A DNA stretch of 64,000 nt, from contig NC_031772.1 of assembly GCF_001522545.3 (NCBI RefSeq), forward strand, positions 3,728,603-3,792,602, read 5' to 3'. The position numbers and the translations under genes are program-made. Shown here piece after piece: positions 35,391 to 50,210 of this stretch (the first letter of the stretch is position 1; each line of letters begins with the position of its first letter). This DNA comes from Parus major. Taxonomy: Eukaryota > Chordata > Aves > Passeriformes > Paridae. The notes below the pieces were generated by a model. It ran no database searches. It was not told the origin of the DNA and saw only the letters and a list, made by a program, of their open reading frames with translations.

Positions 35391-38300
35391 AATGTTACAC
35401 CTGTAATTGCAAAGATCCATGAAACAGAGGTGACAATCCAGGTTCAACCCAAGGAAAAGACCCCACAGAATTGCTGCAGTTAATGGGATTTATCCCTTTC
35501 TCAGTGACTTTAGAATCCACCTATTAATGAACATTGGTAAATTTATAGAGTAAAATTTACAAAGAGCCTTAGAAACACTGTAACCTTTAATTATGCTTTG
35601 TTTACTGCTTTTATTTGCATTGATCCAGCCATCTTTAGCTGGAGTTAGAGAGTGAAACCTCCCCACTCTCAGTTCAGAGAGCAAGGCAGCCATCTGAGAT
35701 TTCCTAGAGCTCCACCAGAGCCGAGCAGACGGCTGCCTGCAGACGCTGCCTTTTTTCCCGGTGCATATTTTTGCAGGTTATTTTTAGTGCAGTTATTTGT
35801 GCTGAGCGCTCCAGAGTGTTTGGGAGAAGGTGCTAAGCTGTATTTGCATGCAGGGAGAGGCAGCAGCTCTGGCCAGGCTCTGCTGCTGTGGCAGATGTGT
35901 GTCCATGTGCTGAGGGAGGGAAGGGATGGGGATTCCAGCTCTTCCATCCCGCTGACCTTGCTCAGCGAGCCTCGTCTGAGCCGTGTTATCCCAACCATCA
36001 CCCACTTGGCTCTGGTTGTAAATAGAATGTGACACACAGACTTTGATGGAGCTGATCTCCCCTTCTGGGTATTTACACTCCAGTCTGTGGGCTAAATTTG
36101 GGGACCTTTCTGTCTGAAAATTCTCTGCAGAGGATGTACAATGAGGGAGAGGATAAAAACCACCACTAAAACTCCTCCAAGGGATGGTGTTCCTTGATAT
36201 TACTATTCCTTGGACATTTTCCATGTAATTTATAGTATCTTCAGCTAGCTAATGGAACAGAACTGACACTGTCTTAATATTTGACAAGCTAATTATCCCA
36301 CATGTAGTAAACAAGGTTTTATGTAAAGACTTCACATTTTCTTAAGTGAAACAGAAGCAGACAGCCCTGCTCCTTTTCTGAGCAAAACAGTCAAGTGTTG
36401 CACACTTCACATTATGCAGTTTTATTTTTGATGTTGTAGTCAAGTAATTAAATCCTGCCTTATCTGGTTGACTTGAAGACTCATTGCATCAACCTTTGGA
36501 GTTCTGCTGCTGAACACGTTGTGGCCACAAGGATTATTCTATTCAGATATGTTCTGTGGCCATGTGGGTAATGAAAATTTCTAAAAATAATTTATAAATG
36601 TAAAATAATTTCCTAATAGCTATGTATTTTCACATATATATGATAAAGATGACTCACCTTTTCTGTGCCCTACAGTAAATTGGTTTTTGTTCTCTAAAAT
36701 GGGCATCTGTGGATTCAGCTGTTTCACATATCCTGGCATCACTGCCTATTTTTATCTTCTGTATTTACAGAGAATGTAGCTGACCCCATATAGCCTGAAA
36801 TCAATTATGTCTCATCACAAGAGACAGAGAGTTAAGGAGCTTTGCTTTGCATGGCTGTAGCTGTGTTAACAAGCAGTTTCCAAATGGAAAATGGTCAATT
36901 CCTCAAAAGTTATTAGTTCTTGTTTTCCTGCCCCAGAGCATGCTCCTGTGAGTACAGAATACTCATTAGACATGGTTTGTAAAAATCCCACTTAAAATGA
37001 TGCATTATCTTGCTCTATGCAGACTTTTCTGAGGGATGTTTTGCCTTTGGTAAGTTTTTTACGCTGTGAGTGAAGGCAATATCTTCTTGTTGCAGCCTGA
37101 AATTGTTCAGATTTTAAAAAAAATAGTTAAATTTCTTGATTCTAGGATGAAAAAGCAATAAATATATTGGCTGCTTTGCAGTGGATGGAATGATATGTCT
37201 ACCAATACTTAATGATAGAAACCATGAACTGCTTTAAAAAAAATTAAAATAACCAGACAGGTTGTTCTATAATTGAATCTAAATCTTCTGGATATCCATG
37301 CAATATTTACAGGAAGAGCAAGGGGATTGCAAACTTCCTCCTCCCTGTGATATTCCCACACTTCTTCTCCCAATGTGCTCCAGTGGGGATCAGCTCTTCT
37401 GCATAAACAAATCAGGCAAGAGCAGTGCTTTTTATTGCTGCTGCCAGCAAGGTGGTGGAGGTTTTTGGAATGAGCTCTCCTAAAGAAATCTCTTGGAACT
37501 GATCTCTCACTTCATGCAGGCGTATGTGCAGTCAGCTGTCATCCCTACCTACAGAGCTTTACTGTACCCAGTGCTTAAAAAAGGGGTAGAACTGTCTAAT
37601 TATATAGAAAAGTCATGAATCTCGGAAGCAATTGGGTTATTTTCTTCATGTATTCAGCTTCTCCCCTATTTTAACTCCTTTTTTGCTGCCAAGCCACTTG
37701 ACTTATCTGATGAAAAATAAAAAGCGCAGTATGAGAATTGCTTCAGCATCCTTTTCATGCACCCTTTTCATTCACCACACTGCTTTGACACGTCTTGGCA
37801 TCACTTGCTGACTCTGATCCTTGAGGCAGGGCTGGGAGCTCTCAGCTCTGCTCCTGAGCTGCCTCAGGATGTGTTCCAGAGCCAGGAGTGCCCAGCCCAG
37901 CACGGAGCATCTGCTCCTGGCAGCATCTCTGCACACCCAGAGCTCCAGTCACACACAGCTGGAGCTCCTCCCTGGCCTCCAGGTGTTGCAAAGGGAAGCA
38001 CAGTCAATTACAGACATCAAAACAAAGCCAAGAATGTCTTTATTGCTGTGAATATCTGAGGATATCTCTAATGCTGTCTGATGTGATCGCACACTCTGAC
38101 TGATCTGTGTCATTTCTTTGCCCTTTTTCAGCCGATCGAAGTTGAAATTCCTTCTGCACTTGTGCCCCACTCCTCAGTTCTGTTGCATTCTCACTATTTT
38201 ACGGTCAAATTTCTCTGCATCAGCCACGGTCATTTGCTCACTCTTGTTGTCACCAAGCTTCATGAATGAGAGACCTTTCAGCTGTTTTTTTCCTCACTGA

Positions 38301-41300
38301 GGAGATGAGCACTTCCTCTGCTCATTTACAATAAACTAAAGCCTACTTCAGAAGTGTGGTAAGCACTGAGGCATGTGAGTACACTGTCTAGTGGAATCCT
38401 TTTGGATGAAGTCATTTCTTTATCTACATTATAAATTAAGGAAGTGGTGAGGAACACATGCTACTGTAGTTTAAAACAGAAAGTAGTGTGAGGGAAAAGA
38501 TAATGGAGAGGGAACAATGGAGACTGGGGAGCAGACAGACAGACAAAGCACCCAGTTGAGTGCAAGATTGCGATCATGCTGATTATTTTCCTCCTGTACT
38601 TCTTCTTCCTGGCTTGTTTTTTTTTTATATGCTCTTAAACCCATTCATTGTAGGACATATCCACTTTGCCTGTCTTCATGAGCCTTCTGAGTGCCATTCA
38701 CAACAGCAAGTCTAATTTGCTTGTCCTAAATCACCCTCTGGAGGGACCTCTCTGTTCTGCTGAAGCACCTAGAGAGGATTGTTTCATATTATTGGTATCT
38801 GGAATTAGTGTGCATATTCCATATAATGCACCTCCATCTCTTTCCTGCTGTGTTTTCAGATAAGCATGGAAAGCATCTGTCAAAACTAGGGAATTGCTAC
38901 AATTTCAGTAAGATTTTATTGAATAGGAACTCAAGGATATTGGAATTCAAATGAAAATGCAACACTAATTGCAGCAGTTATGATTTCTAATATTATTTTC
39001 TTTACCTTTGGGAAAGTTGTTTGGGGTTTTTCAGTCAATGTGGAGAACATAAGATACAGCTGAAGGAAGGATTGTTAGTATATCCCTTTGTGCAAGGACT
39101 TACTGTTCTGTTTATTTGAGCAATATTATTATTATTATAAAACCATCAAAAATCAAACTTTAATAAGCATCCATTTTGTCTCAACTCATGCAAGCACCTT
39201 TATTACCTGCAATGAAGGAATTCTTGAGATTTAGTGCCTGCACAGTCAAGTATTTCAAGGTTAAAAATGCAGATCTCAGAACACCAACTCTTTTTCTGTC
39301 CCTTCATAGCTGCATTTGATGTTTCCTCACTGCATGGGCTCCCAGAAGCATTTCTCCAGCCCTGGCAGGCTCAGAGGTGGCACTCCTCCCAGAGCCCTCT
39401 GAGATTCCTAAAAGATTTTGGCTGAATCGTTGGCATTTCTGTGCAGGCTGTAAAAAGCCCCAAAGCCATCGGTTACAGCATTTCTCAGATGTATTGTTTC
39501 CGTGATAAGCTCATGACTTTCCTATGAGTTACTCCAAAGGCTCAAATAATAAACATGCAAACGATGTGTCAAGATAAGACCCAAATTAAGCTTTTTATCC
39601 TACCTTGAAGAAGCTCCAATTGGAAGTAGCCAACTTTCAGATAATGGCACAATGCTGCAAAAGGATCTTGACTTGTGGAAGGCTTTAAAATAATAGAACA
39701 GGCAGCACAGGGGGTTTTGTTTTCTCACATTTCAGTGACAGATTATTTCAGAGAACTCTCTAGCCCATTTCCTATTTCCTTTGGCCTTGGCCTGCTGAGT
39801 AATATTTGCATTTTTCCCTACAACATATCTCCTCTCTGGACGGAAGCTCCTGATAAGTGTTTTCCGTTGAACTTCCTTCAGCATCCACATTAAACAACTC
39901 CTTTGCCAGGGACCATTTCCTGAGGCCTCCACTTTGTGCTGCTCAGCAGCATCCAGGTCGTGCCTGTCCTCTGCCACGGTGTGGAACTCGGCACTGCAGG
40001 ACATTCCCCAGTCCCTAAATGTCATCATTGCAAAAAATCTCTCCAGAAATCAAAACTCTCCTGGAAATTCTAGAAGTGTTTCCTGCAGGGTGATTGCAAA
40101 GCTGAGAGGGAACAGTTCTGGAGAGTTGGAGCTGGACTTTGAGGGGGTTTTGTGAGCTAAGGATGTCCTTTGAGGAGCAAGATCCAGGTACAATATGATG
40201 AATTTTCTGCCCTGGTGTTGGTAGGCGATTAGAATCGCAGGAGACCAGAGAACACGACAAGATGAATTATAGTGAGACTCTTTGATAGCAGCTTTCATCT
40301 ACTTCACAGAATAATATTCAGCAATATACCCCTTCCAGCCTGCTAAAACATTTATCTGTTTCAGCCCATTTTCCTCTGACTCAATGGTTTCAATAACTTC
40401 TCAGTTATAACAATTAAGATTCAGGTATTTTCATACAAGTTTAAGCAGCAGCTAATGATTTATTAGAGTTTTACTGTGAAAATAAAGTTGCTAAGTGAGC
40501 TGTATTCATGTAGAAATTAACTTCAAATTTAAAAATCTCTTAAAGCAATCCTTTCAAGGTGGCATATAAAAGGTTGCCCTTTAAGCTGGCACATAAAAAT
40601 TTCTTATCTTTAATTTCTCTTCAAGTCATTCTTTATAAATAATCCTAAGGTAGATCTGGCCTGTACTGTAACATTCACCCAAAAGACCTATCTTGAAAAG
40701 CTATTTTTTTCTAAAAATGAGGCAATGCCTACAGAGTAACATTTTTCTTCTTCTAAATTTCTCTTTTGCTAAAAATTGCAAGCAAATGCAAATTTGTTCA
40801 ATGCATTTCTCCATGTACTGCACAAGTATTGGAGTGTCTCAATGAATTTGATTATAAAACCTGCACCATTTTTCCCTACAGAAAAAAAATATGAAACATA
40901 TTCTCCTTTAAATGTGCTCCTTGAGTGCATTTTTCATTGAAGAGTTTTACAAAGAATTACCCCAGTGTAATGTATTTTTGCTCATGTACTGATGCCCATA
41001 TTCCCTCAAAGTCTTGTGAACACTGATAAAAAAATATGTAGTGCTGCTTTACCAAGAATAATTTTTAAATCTTAGTAATTTATCTTGAGAGAGTCCACGA
41101 TCAATATCATACAGCACTGTGAGCCTGCTGCTTTATTATCCTTTTTATCCAAGTGTGGAGAGATAAAACATTGATTTTTGTTTGCTGTGTGTGCTGTAAA
41201 AACAAAGGAGAAATGTCATTTTTGAATGCCAAGTTTATATGAGTATAGTTTTATTGATTTTAAATAAAATAAAAGTTATGTAAGGCAATAGTTGACATTG

Positions 41301-44300
41301 GTTTGGGGAAAAAAATAAATGCCATTGAAATAAATTTTAAAAAAGCCAAGCAATACCTTTGAAAATAATTTATGGCAAGTTCATCTCCCCAGCTGAGCTT
41401 TCAAAAATTGTTTTGCCATTGGATTCAGCGTAGTGTAGTTTAGATAATACTGCACAAACTTTAAATAAGGATTGACAATACTGAAAAAAGAACAGTACAG
41501 CTCTTTGTTTTGGTGATTTCCTACTTGTGGGAGTTTTTATTGTGATGACCCAATGCATTGTAACTGACTCCTCTAAGAAAAAAATTGAGGGGTTTAATAT
41601 TTTTTCTCTTTTTCTCTATTATTAATAATTTATTCAAAGTTGTGGGGTTTTTTATTTTCTCATTGAAGTAAATTTTCTTCATTTCAGAAAGGACATTTGT
41701 TTAAATCTGTGGTGTCTTGTAGGATAAACTCTTGAATTTTAACACAGGAGGAAGGAAGCCACCTGCTGCTGAGAGATAGAAAATAGAATTTGCTGTAACT
41801 CAGGGACAGCCTTTGATTAGAGAAAACATACAGGGAGAAATTCCATATTTAAATGCATTTGGAATTGAATTTGTGATGCTGTGCTATAGGAACCACAGGA
41901 TTTGATGTGCTCTCCAAGCACAGCCACGCACTGAACTGCAGTCAGACCTTAACCTTTAAAAAACAGGAAGGATTTTTAGGGACCTTTAGTTCTGAATTTG
42001 TATTTTGCTCCTTTTCTCTTTAACTGTGCACTCCTGAAATGTCACATACTTTTAAATTACTAGTGAGGATTTTCTGTAACCCCAAAATGCCAAGAATTTA
42101 GCTGCTTTTACTATGAAAGTGCTGTGAAACGTCAAGAATTGGAAATGTGGGTGGAGATTCTAAAATATATCATTTTATATATAGTTTCCATATATAGTGA
42201 TATATATATAACTGCTTAGTGATCCTCAAGTTCTCAATTTCTTGCATATTTTTATAAATGTATGGAGTAAGAAACCTTTGTAGCAATTCCCCAACAGACT
42301 CTGAAATAGGCAGATTTGAGAAGTCAGATAAAATAACCCCAAACCTGTTCATTTCTTTCAAGTTTTGCTGACCATATGCTTTCTGCCCAGAAAATTCTGG
42401 TCATCTACTGAGTTTTTCAAACTAACTTACAACTAACTTTTGGTGATCAAAACCCCTCAGTGTGTCAGCTGGGTAGGAATTAGCATCTTCCATCTGTCTT
42501 CAGGGGGATCCTTATCATGGGGAAAGAATTCCTGGGTGTGCTTTGGCAAATGTAACAGGATTTCATTCCTTTTTAGCAGTTCTTGGGAACAGGAGAACCC
42601 AAAAGGTGTCAGGAATGTGGAAAAGAGAGCTCGAGATAATCAGTGAATAGAGAAGAGAGTATATTTGTAATGTTTAGGTTGTCTCTTTTGTTGAAACACT
42701 AAATGAAAATTTTATCTTGGCGAATTATCAGGACTGTCCTGTCATAAAATAATTATCTGCAAATTGTTTCCCATGTTGCTATTCTGATACATTCATAAAT
42801 TCCCCCATCTCCTTGGCACAGATAATCAAAAACTTATTTCCCCAAGTGGTTGTTTCTTTACCTGTAGTTAAGTTTTTACATGTCCATCAAAAACAATGAA
42901 AATTTATAAAAAATAGAATCCCTTTCTGCTGGCAATCACTTTATTCTGCAAAGCCATGCAAGTGTAAGAAGGTTTGAAGGAGGACTTGAGTTTTTAAGAT
43001 GGCATAAGGGAATGGGAGAGAATTGCAGGGAGGGAAGAAAGGAAGTTTTGAAACAGCCTGGAGAGGAAGGAGATGATTTTTTGTACGAAGGGCACAGTGA
43101 AAATATTCTGCTGTATGCAGGAAATGGCTTCCTTGTGACTGTTATTGTTGTGCTATCACTCTTGTGTTGACAGAAATGAATCTTTTTCTATCATAACTAA
43201 TAAATAGGTTGAAAGATACACCTGCCATCAGTTTTCTGTGTAATGAGAGTGACTTACTGGATTGTAAATTTTGTCTGTCTGTGAAAGAGGCACATCTGTA
43301 AAGGTGAGGGCTTTACAGATTCCAGGTTACCTTTTTCTCTGTAAATAAGGTCATTTATGAAACATTAATAGTAATTAGAAAACAAGATACTTTTCCTCAA
43401 AGCTCTTTTGGGTCTCCAAACCTTACTGAGTTAGATATCTAAGGGACGAAACCAGGTTAAATCTGTAGGGGTTGGACTCTGATTTGCTTTTCATTCTCAG
43501 TGTAAAGCAGAGCTGTGTGATGGCCCATGTTGCCTTTTACATGTAATAGGTGTTTTAGTACATTATAAACCACTCTGAAGCAGCACAATGAGCTGTTTTC
43601 TGAATTTGCATTTCCAAAATTTCATAGTTTACAATTTTTTTTTTACAATAAGTGTTCTAGAAGCATGGGGGCTGTCACATTGCTGTGGGAACAAGCACTG
43701 GTTATGAAGGTGCTACCACTTTTGACTAGAAATAATATCCTGTGAGTTCACAGAATCAAAGAATAAAAAGCAGAAAGTTATGAAATACCAAGTTCCAGCA
43801 ATGTGAAAAATTAATTGTTTCTACAGCATCATGTCTGGCTAAGCTGCCATGGCAACAATTGCAAAAGGCATTCCGTGATCAAATCTCCCCCGAAATTAAA
43901 GATGCAGTTTGGAAGTGTTTGCTGCAGAACCACATCTCTGGATTGTGGATTGCAGCTGCAGGATGCTCTCTGCACTCACTCCCTGCATTGTTTCTGTGTG
44001 CTCACATTCCCATGGACATCCTGTTTAATCCTGAGGAAGGCTCTGCTTTAAAGAAGGAAGGGACGGTTTGGGAGATAAGTTTCTGCTGCTGCCACAGCCC
44101 TGGTTCCTATTTACCCTCAGGGAACAACATAAAATGCAACCAGATCGTTTTCTTAACTCTAATCCTGACACTGGTGTTTAGCAAATGGGTACCAGTCATC
44201 CTCAGTATTATGTAATTGAGTGGTAACCTTAAAATACCACAGTTTGTACTGGAAATGTGCAAACACAAAAAGAGAATTCGTTATTTGGTTTGAAACCTCA

Positions 44301-47300
44301 CTGTCTTGTATAAGAAATTTGCTGCTTTTTGTGCTCTTGCTACTTTAGACACTATCTGGGCTTCTGCCTAAATAAAACCATGTTGGGTTTTGAGTCAAGG
44401 GTTGGGTTTTGGATGATTTTTAATTTTTAACTGAAGGGGTCCCTCTGCTGGCTCCTTCCAAAATTCCTTTCCACGGATTTGGAGGGCTTGGAGTTGTCAC
44501 CCTTGAGATAGAAGAACACCATTAGTAACATTAAGCATTTTCATAATTAAAATAAAGAAAATATTACATGTTGAATACAGCTGTCTTTACATGACTTTAG
44601 AAATCAGTTTTGCAAAAACATTTACAAGAAAAAGATTTTTTTTTCTTAATGATATTTGAATAATAAATAAAATACGTCATAATTATATTTGAAGAAAGAT
44701 ATGAGAATAATGGCCTTCAAGTATATGAACTTTTACTTTTTTTTCTTTTTCTTTTTTTACTTTTTTTTTTCCTTCTTAATGCAAAAAAAGTCTTTAGTGG
44801 AAACAGGAGCTAAAGATGAAAATATTTACCTGGGTGAAGTGATGTCCCTGTCTTTATTTAGAGCCTACTTCCATTTCTGTGTTAGATTGCCTGCAAATTT
44901 TCAAAGTTATTTAGAAGAGGAACACGTTAAATTTTTGTGTCTATCCATATTATTTAGATCTTAAATTAATATAATAATTCTGCTTTAAATATGGATATCA
45001 GCCCTAGGCTGGGATTTTGGAGATGTCAATTAAGTTTTTAGTGGTTTTGATCAGACTTTCTGTAAAAAGCACTGAAACATCAATAATAATGCTTTTAATG
45101 CGTAGATAATTAGGTAATGCTTCAATAACACAAGGAATTCTGTGATTTCTGTATCACAGAAATGATATTAAGAATTGGAGTGCAACTGCTTATAGTGGAA
45201 ACTGTTACCTTTGAAGAATGCCTTTTATTGAAAAATAACATTATGGAACTTGGAACTTTGAATGATTCATATTGTAATTTCATGGCTGAAATATAGTCAA
45301 ATAATTTTTATTTTTAATTTTTTCTATTCAGCTTAGCAAACTGAGCCCTAATTGCTGTACTCATAAATGTTCAGTCAGGAATTAAAGTGCTGTGGTTCTA
45401 AAATAATATATTAATATTAAAAATAAAAATTAATATATATATTAATATAAAAATTAAAATATTAAAATATAATGTATTTTGGCTCCATCCACTGAATTCA
45501 TTGGGACAATCACACCCTGTCCTTATCTTGCTGCAGCCAGGTCCTGTAATCCCCCTGCCTGTGGTGTTATAAAGCTGATGGAGCTCCCAGATGTGCCTTT
45601 CCCACCTGAATCCTGCTCCTCTCCAGGACCTGCAGCTGGGAATTTGTGCATTTCCCTGTCAGCACCACCTCAGACCTTTCCACCATCCTGCACCACTGAG
45701 CTAATAAGGGAAAGGAAGTTCCTCGAGTTTATTCTCTCATCCCTCTGCCTGCTGCTGAGCTGTTGTTTTGAGTTAAAGTTTGGGTTTTAGTAGTGAGTTT
45801 TGTCTGTGGGCCTTCAGGAGAGTAATTTAGTTTTCCCAGAGTCCTGAGGAATGCTCTGAAATCTTCCAGAGAATTGTTAGACCCTTTAATATGGTCACTT
45901 CTGTAGTCAAGGTCATGTAACAGAGGCATCTGAGGGGATGGGGATACAAAAACTGTGTTTTTAGAGGCCCATGATCCTCATTAGAATATGCCAGGCAGGT
46001 AATTCCATAAGGAATGGCAAAGAGTGACTAACAAACCCCATTGTGTGAGCTGCTCTTTGATGCAATGGCTCTTGCCCAATTAACTGAATTTCCAGGGGCC
46101 TCTCTGGAGCCTCAGTACAATGAAGAACTTGTTTAGCTTCAAGCATGTTCTCAAGTCCCTCTGCTGTTTGTGTATGTCACAGTGCTGCTTTCAATCAGAG
46201 TTTCAGCATCTAATTCCAGACCTGAGCATTATTTAAAATATGAAAATAGCCTGGAATGTGCATTGCAATGCCACATGCATTGCAATCCCAGGCTTTTGTC
46301 ACCTCCTGAAGGGGCTGGGCACTCGAGGCAAACTCTTTCCATTATCCAAACCCACTACTGTTCTCCTTGCCTTGCTAATCTGTTCCTGGCAAAAGATAAA
46401 CAAACTCTGACCCACAGAGTTAAATAGGTTTATATGTCTGAATCAATACACCTAAGTATAATATTGGCATTTAGATTTAGAAAGTAATTCATAGTAAGTT
46501 TAGACTTGAGCTTTAAGTACCCTGTAATGAGCAGGCATTTAACTGCTGCCCTTGTAATTGAAAGTAGTGACATTTTGTTTTCTTCAAGCACATTTATATT
46601 ACCCAGGTGGACTTGATAGCTGTCATTTCCACAAGGACAAAATGAGCAGATTAAAATGTGGCAGAAAAGTTGTTTGTACGGATTCAAAGCTGTATTTTTG
46701 GATAAGTTACAATAGGAATGAAATTGCCAAGGATCAATTATTTCTGAGGTCCAAAGTCTAATGTGGTCTCTCATTTAGTAGCTGCATTGTACAGGGAGCT
46801 GAAGTTGTGGATGAAATATCTGAAATCACAGGGTGTTTTGCTTGCACAAGGATATTGTGTGAGCTATTACTGGTTTGGATGGGATTTGATAAAGGAGTTT
46901 TTGCAATTGCTGCTCCATAGTTAATGTTTTATTGCCACAGAAGCACAAATGTTGGAGAAGCAGCAGAGCATAACAAAATAGAAAAATGAGGGATTTTCCT
47001 TTTTTTCCCCCCAGACTGCCCAAGTTCAGAGAGCTTCAGAAGAGGAGTTCAGGCTCAGAACTGAATTTGTCAATTATTCACAGGTATGTCCTGAGAGCTG
47101 CTGAGCTCCTCAGCACAGATATTCAGCAATTTGTAAAATGGAGCTCCTCACAGAAATCATATGCCATAGTAAACAAACAGCTCCTTGCTTTTCCTTGGAT
47201 TTCTCAGCGTTTTGGTTTTGTTTGGGTTTGTTGGGGTTTTTTTTCTATTTCAAATAAGGCGAGAAAATTTCATTGCAGAAAATACAATTCAATACAAAAC

Positions 47301-49898
47301 GCACAATGAAGTACTGTGAGGAAATGAGCAGCTGACAGACATAGTTTGCTGTGATTGAGAGGAAACATTTATCTGCTTGTGAGAAGAGCATGTTTGCAGT
47401 CATATGTCTCAACAGAAGGAGAGCGATGGTGGAATTTCCCCCGGAGCAGGGGCACCGGAGCATTCCGAGGGAAGGAAGTGTGGTCGTCCCCAGAGAAGTG
47501 AACACTTGTTTTCTTGGCCATTTCACAGCCAGGGTTGAAAGTGATATTATAGATGTTTTTGCACAGCTGAATGAGAAATTAATAAACAGCAGAGCAAGCA
47601 GGTTTTATGCGAGGCAGCCTCAGATATTTGTGTTTTCTGTGTTTCTGGGCAGGAGCAGCTCAGGGCAGGGAGGTTCCAGGCAGATTTTGTGTGTCAGGCC
47701 CTGGGTCTCAGCACCACAGAGACATCCAGCTTGTGCTTGAGCACTCTGGGAACCCTCACTGGCTTCATCTGATGATGCTTCTGGCACAGCTCTGCAGGAA
47801 TTAGCATTTTGGGATCGGCTTCCAGCAGAGCTGGTGTTTGTGCAGGAGATCCACGCTGGGATCTTTGAGATCTGCACTGCTCAGTGTTACCCTCATGTCC
47901 CACAGCATCCACTCCTGCAGTGAAAAACTGCTGGATTTGGGGATTCTGGGGGAGGCACAATCGGTATTGCTTGATTTTACTTCTCCTTGAGGAGGCATTG
48001 AAAGGTATCTCTGATTTTCCAACAAAACCCGAAACAATTTGATGTAAATTCATTGAGAGAATGGCTACCTTGCAGTGACCTAGAGCTAATGAAGAATTAC
48101 TGTGGATGAATTTTAATTTTTGGAGGGGAAATATAATAAAATATTAAAGGTCATCAAAAATATGTGTCAAAAATGATTAATGGAAAGTATTTCCTAAGAT
48201 CAGGCTGTATTTTGATTACCAACCATTTAGAAAAAGCATTCCCTGGACCCTTCTAGCTGAGCATTGGCATGAGAATACAATATTGGTGTGCTTGGTGATG
48301 GAGATGCTTTGATGTTGGCTGTACTAATTCAGTTAATTGACATCAATACAGTTCATTGTTTTCAGCCTTTCATGTTAAATCAAAAGATGTTTTTGAGGCT
48401 CCCCTCTATTCACCTTTTTAAAAAAAAACCAAAAAAAACCCACACTAAGATTGGTTAAATCTCTCGAGATCATGCTAACATTTAATAGCCTATTAATAGA
48501 ATTCTAAAGATACAAATATCTCCATTCTAGGAATTAATTTCCTGAACTGGGGAAGGGAAAGAAAGATTTGCAGAAGTTCAGTGAGGTTCTGGTTTCGACA
48601 CATATATGTATTATGATCTCTTGTGAATTTAAATTCCTGATATCTGCAATATTTTGGGCAGATTTGAGGAGAGATGAAGAAATAAAACATTTACTCCCTG
48701 AAAACTCTGTCAGTTCTTGTCCATCTCTCATTTCACCACTGGAGGGCGGTAAAATATTTTCAGCTTTTCTTTTTCCCTTTAATTTTTAAATTTTCGTTTT
48801 AATGTTTGAACTGCTGTTAAAACACGTATCTATTTTTAAAAGGGTGATTTACACAGTACCCAACTCTTCATCTCCAGATTTTAGAAGCCAGAAGGATTTT
48901 TCTCCTTTTGTTCTCTCTCTCCTGCCCATGTAGGACATTGTGGTGATGGCACAGGGAGGAAAAGAGGCCAGAGCTGATGATCAAAGGTTTATTAAGATTT
49001 CCATGATGGAAAATCTTTGGTGTTGGCACATTGGCATTGGAAGTGATGCGTTGGCACAGCTGTCAGCTCCCACGACCTGTAAAAATAAAAGCAAATTTTC
49101 CCATGTTGTGTTTCTGTTGCTGATATTATCCCCAAATACTCTCTCTACATTAAATATGCTGTTTCTTCAGCAATAAAGAGGAATATGCTCTGACCGTGAC
49201 CCTTCCAGACTGTCTTTTCCAAAAACCTGCTTTCTATCTATATTGAGGTTCCTGTGGCTGTGCACCCTGGGTTTCACTGGCAGAGGATTGATTTGGGAGT
49301 GTGTCCTTAGATAGGGGTGCTCAGTTTTTCTGGCTATTACTGTAAAGGTATCCAGAGTGCCTTTAGATGAACTTAATATCCCATTTTTACCTATTTTTCA
49401 AATGTAAATAATATCATTGAAGAAAGCATATATTGTAAACTATGTGGTATTAATATTTTACTTACATTTCAGCTGAAAAAATATGGAAGGATGACTTAAT
49501 AGATACTTTTAGCTCCAGTAATTGCAAGCTGTAAGGTAAAACTTGATTTTTTTATTCCTCTTGGATCGTTTTTTATTTGGATTTAATACAAATTATTCAA
49601 ACAAGAGGACATATCCACTCGGACAAATATTGGGTTTCTTCAATGGTGTGTAAAATCCTGCTCACTGCTGAACAAGGTTCTGTCTGTTGGGATGAGTTTC
49701 CATTGCAGCAGTTTTGGGTGAGGATGTTCTGGTTGGGACCTGCATTTAAGAAAAGGCATGGCAGCTCCCTGATGTAATTACTCTGCTCACAGGTTTGGTT
49801 CTTGGGCACTGTTTTATTGCCATTTCTGTGGGTTTTGGTAGCAAGGGACAGAACTAGAATATTCTACTATTGTAAATTGCCTTACCCTTCTTTAACCT
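35391..49898. other. Long intergenic stretch, no recognised gene or named repeat
   Basis: About 14.5 kb without a feature I can name. GC-richer islands lie at 35690-35960, 37760-37990, 39900-40010, 43860-44060, 45480-45760 and 47420-47930. Open frames of 100-143 codons occur in several of these on both strands but none resembles a known family. An AT-only patch lies at 45399-45480. The 35700-35880 interval has an enhancer-like mix of CpGs and TATTTGCAT/TGCATATT motifs. Confidence 0.45.
45399..45480. repeat. AT-rich low-complexity patch
   Basis: About 80 bp made almost only of A and T, with repeated TTAATAT and AAAAT units. No longer period is visible. Confidence 0.85.
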
Positions 49899-50210
49899 TC
49901 AGCTGCCAGAATTAGTTGTTTGGCTTTGCTTTTTTGTTTGTTGACTGACCGAATTCTCTTTCTCAATGACTTCTGAATTATTTTGCAAAGCTTTTTTGAC
50001 TGCTTTATCTCCCATTTCATTTCCTTTAATATCTACACCAGCTGGAATCCATACAAAAATGACATTGTTGCCGTGACATATTACCTTATTATAGACATCA
50101 ATAATTTCCAGAGCTATCCCTACTCTAGTGATTGAAATTTCTAGGATGATATCAACGGCACTTAAAAGATCTGGAGAAGTGACAGATTGTAAAGGTTGTA
50201 CTCCAGCAAT
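49899..50210 (-). pseudogene. RNase H domain relic of the same LINE
   Basis: A stop-free minus-strand frame of 103 codons, without a usable ATG, reads VQPLQSVTSPDLLSAVDII, then a helix-like spacer, then NNVIFVWIPAGVDIKGNE and MGDKAVKKALQ. This matches the C-terminal half of LINE-type RNase H: '(V)RPL..V.CSDSLSAL.SI', then 'V.FVWVPAHVGV.GNE.AD.LAK.AL'. The Asp in the SPD position and the last Asp (MGD for the usual KAD) are kept. The His of P-A-H is Gly. The N-terminal YTDGS strand is not clearly visible; the frame is closed by TAG at 50211-50213. Confidence 0.75.

Noticed and set aside
43859..44215. 118-codon ORF with a hydrophobic C-terminus
   Set aside because: No family resemblance, and an overlapping frame in the same region is nearly as long.
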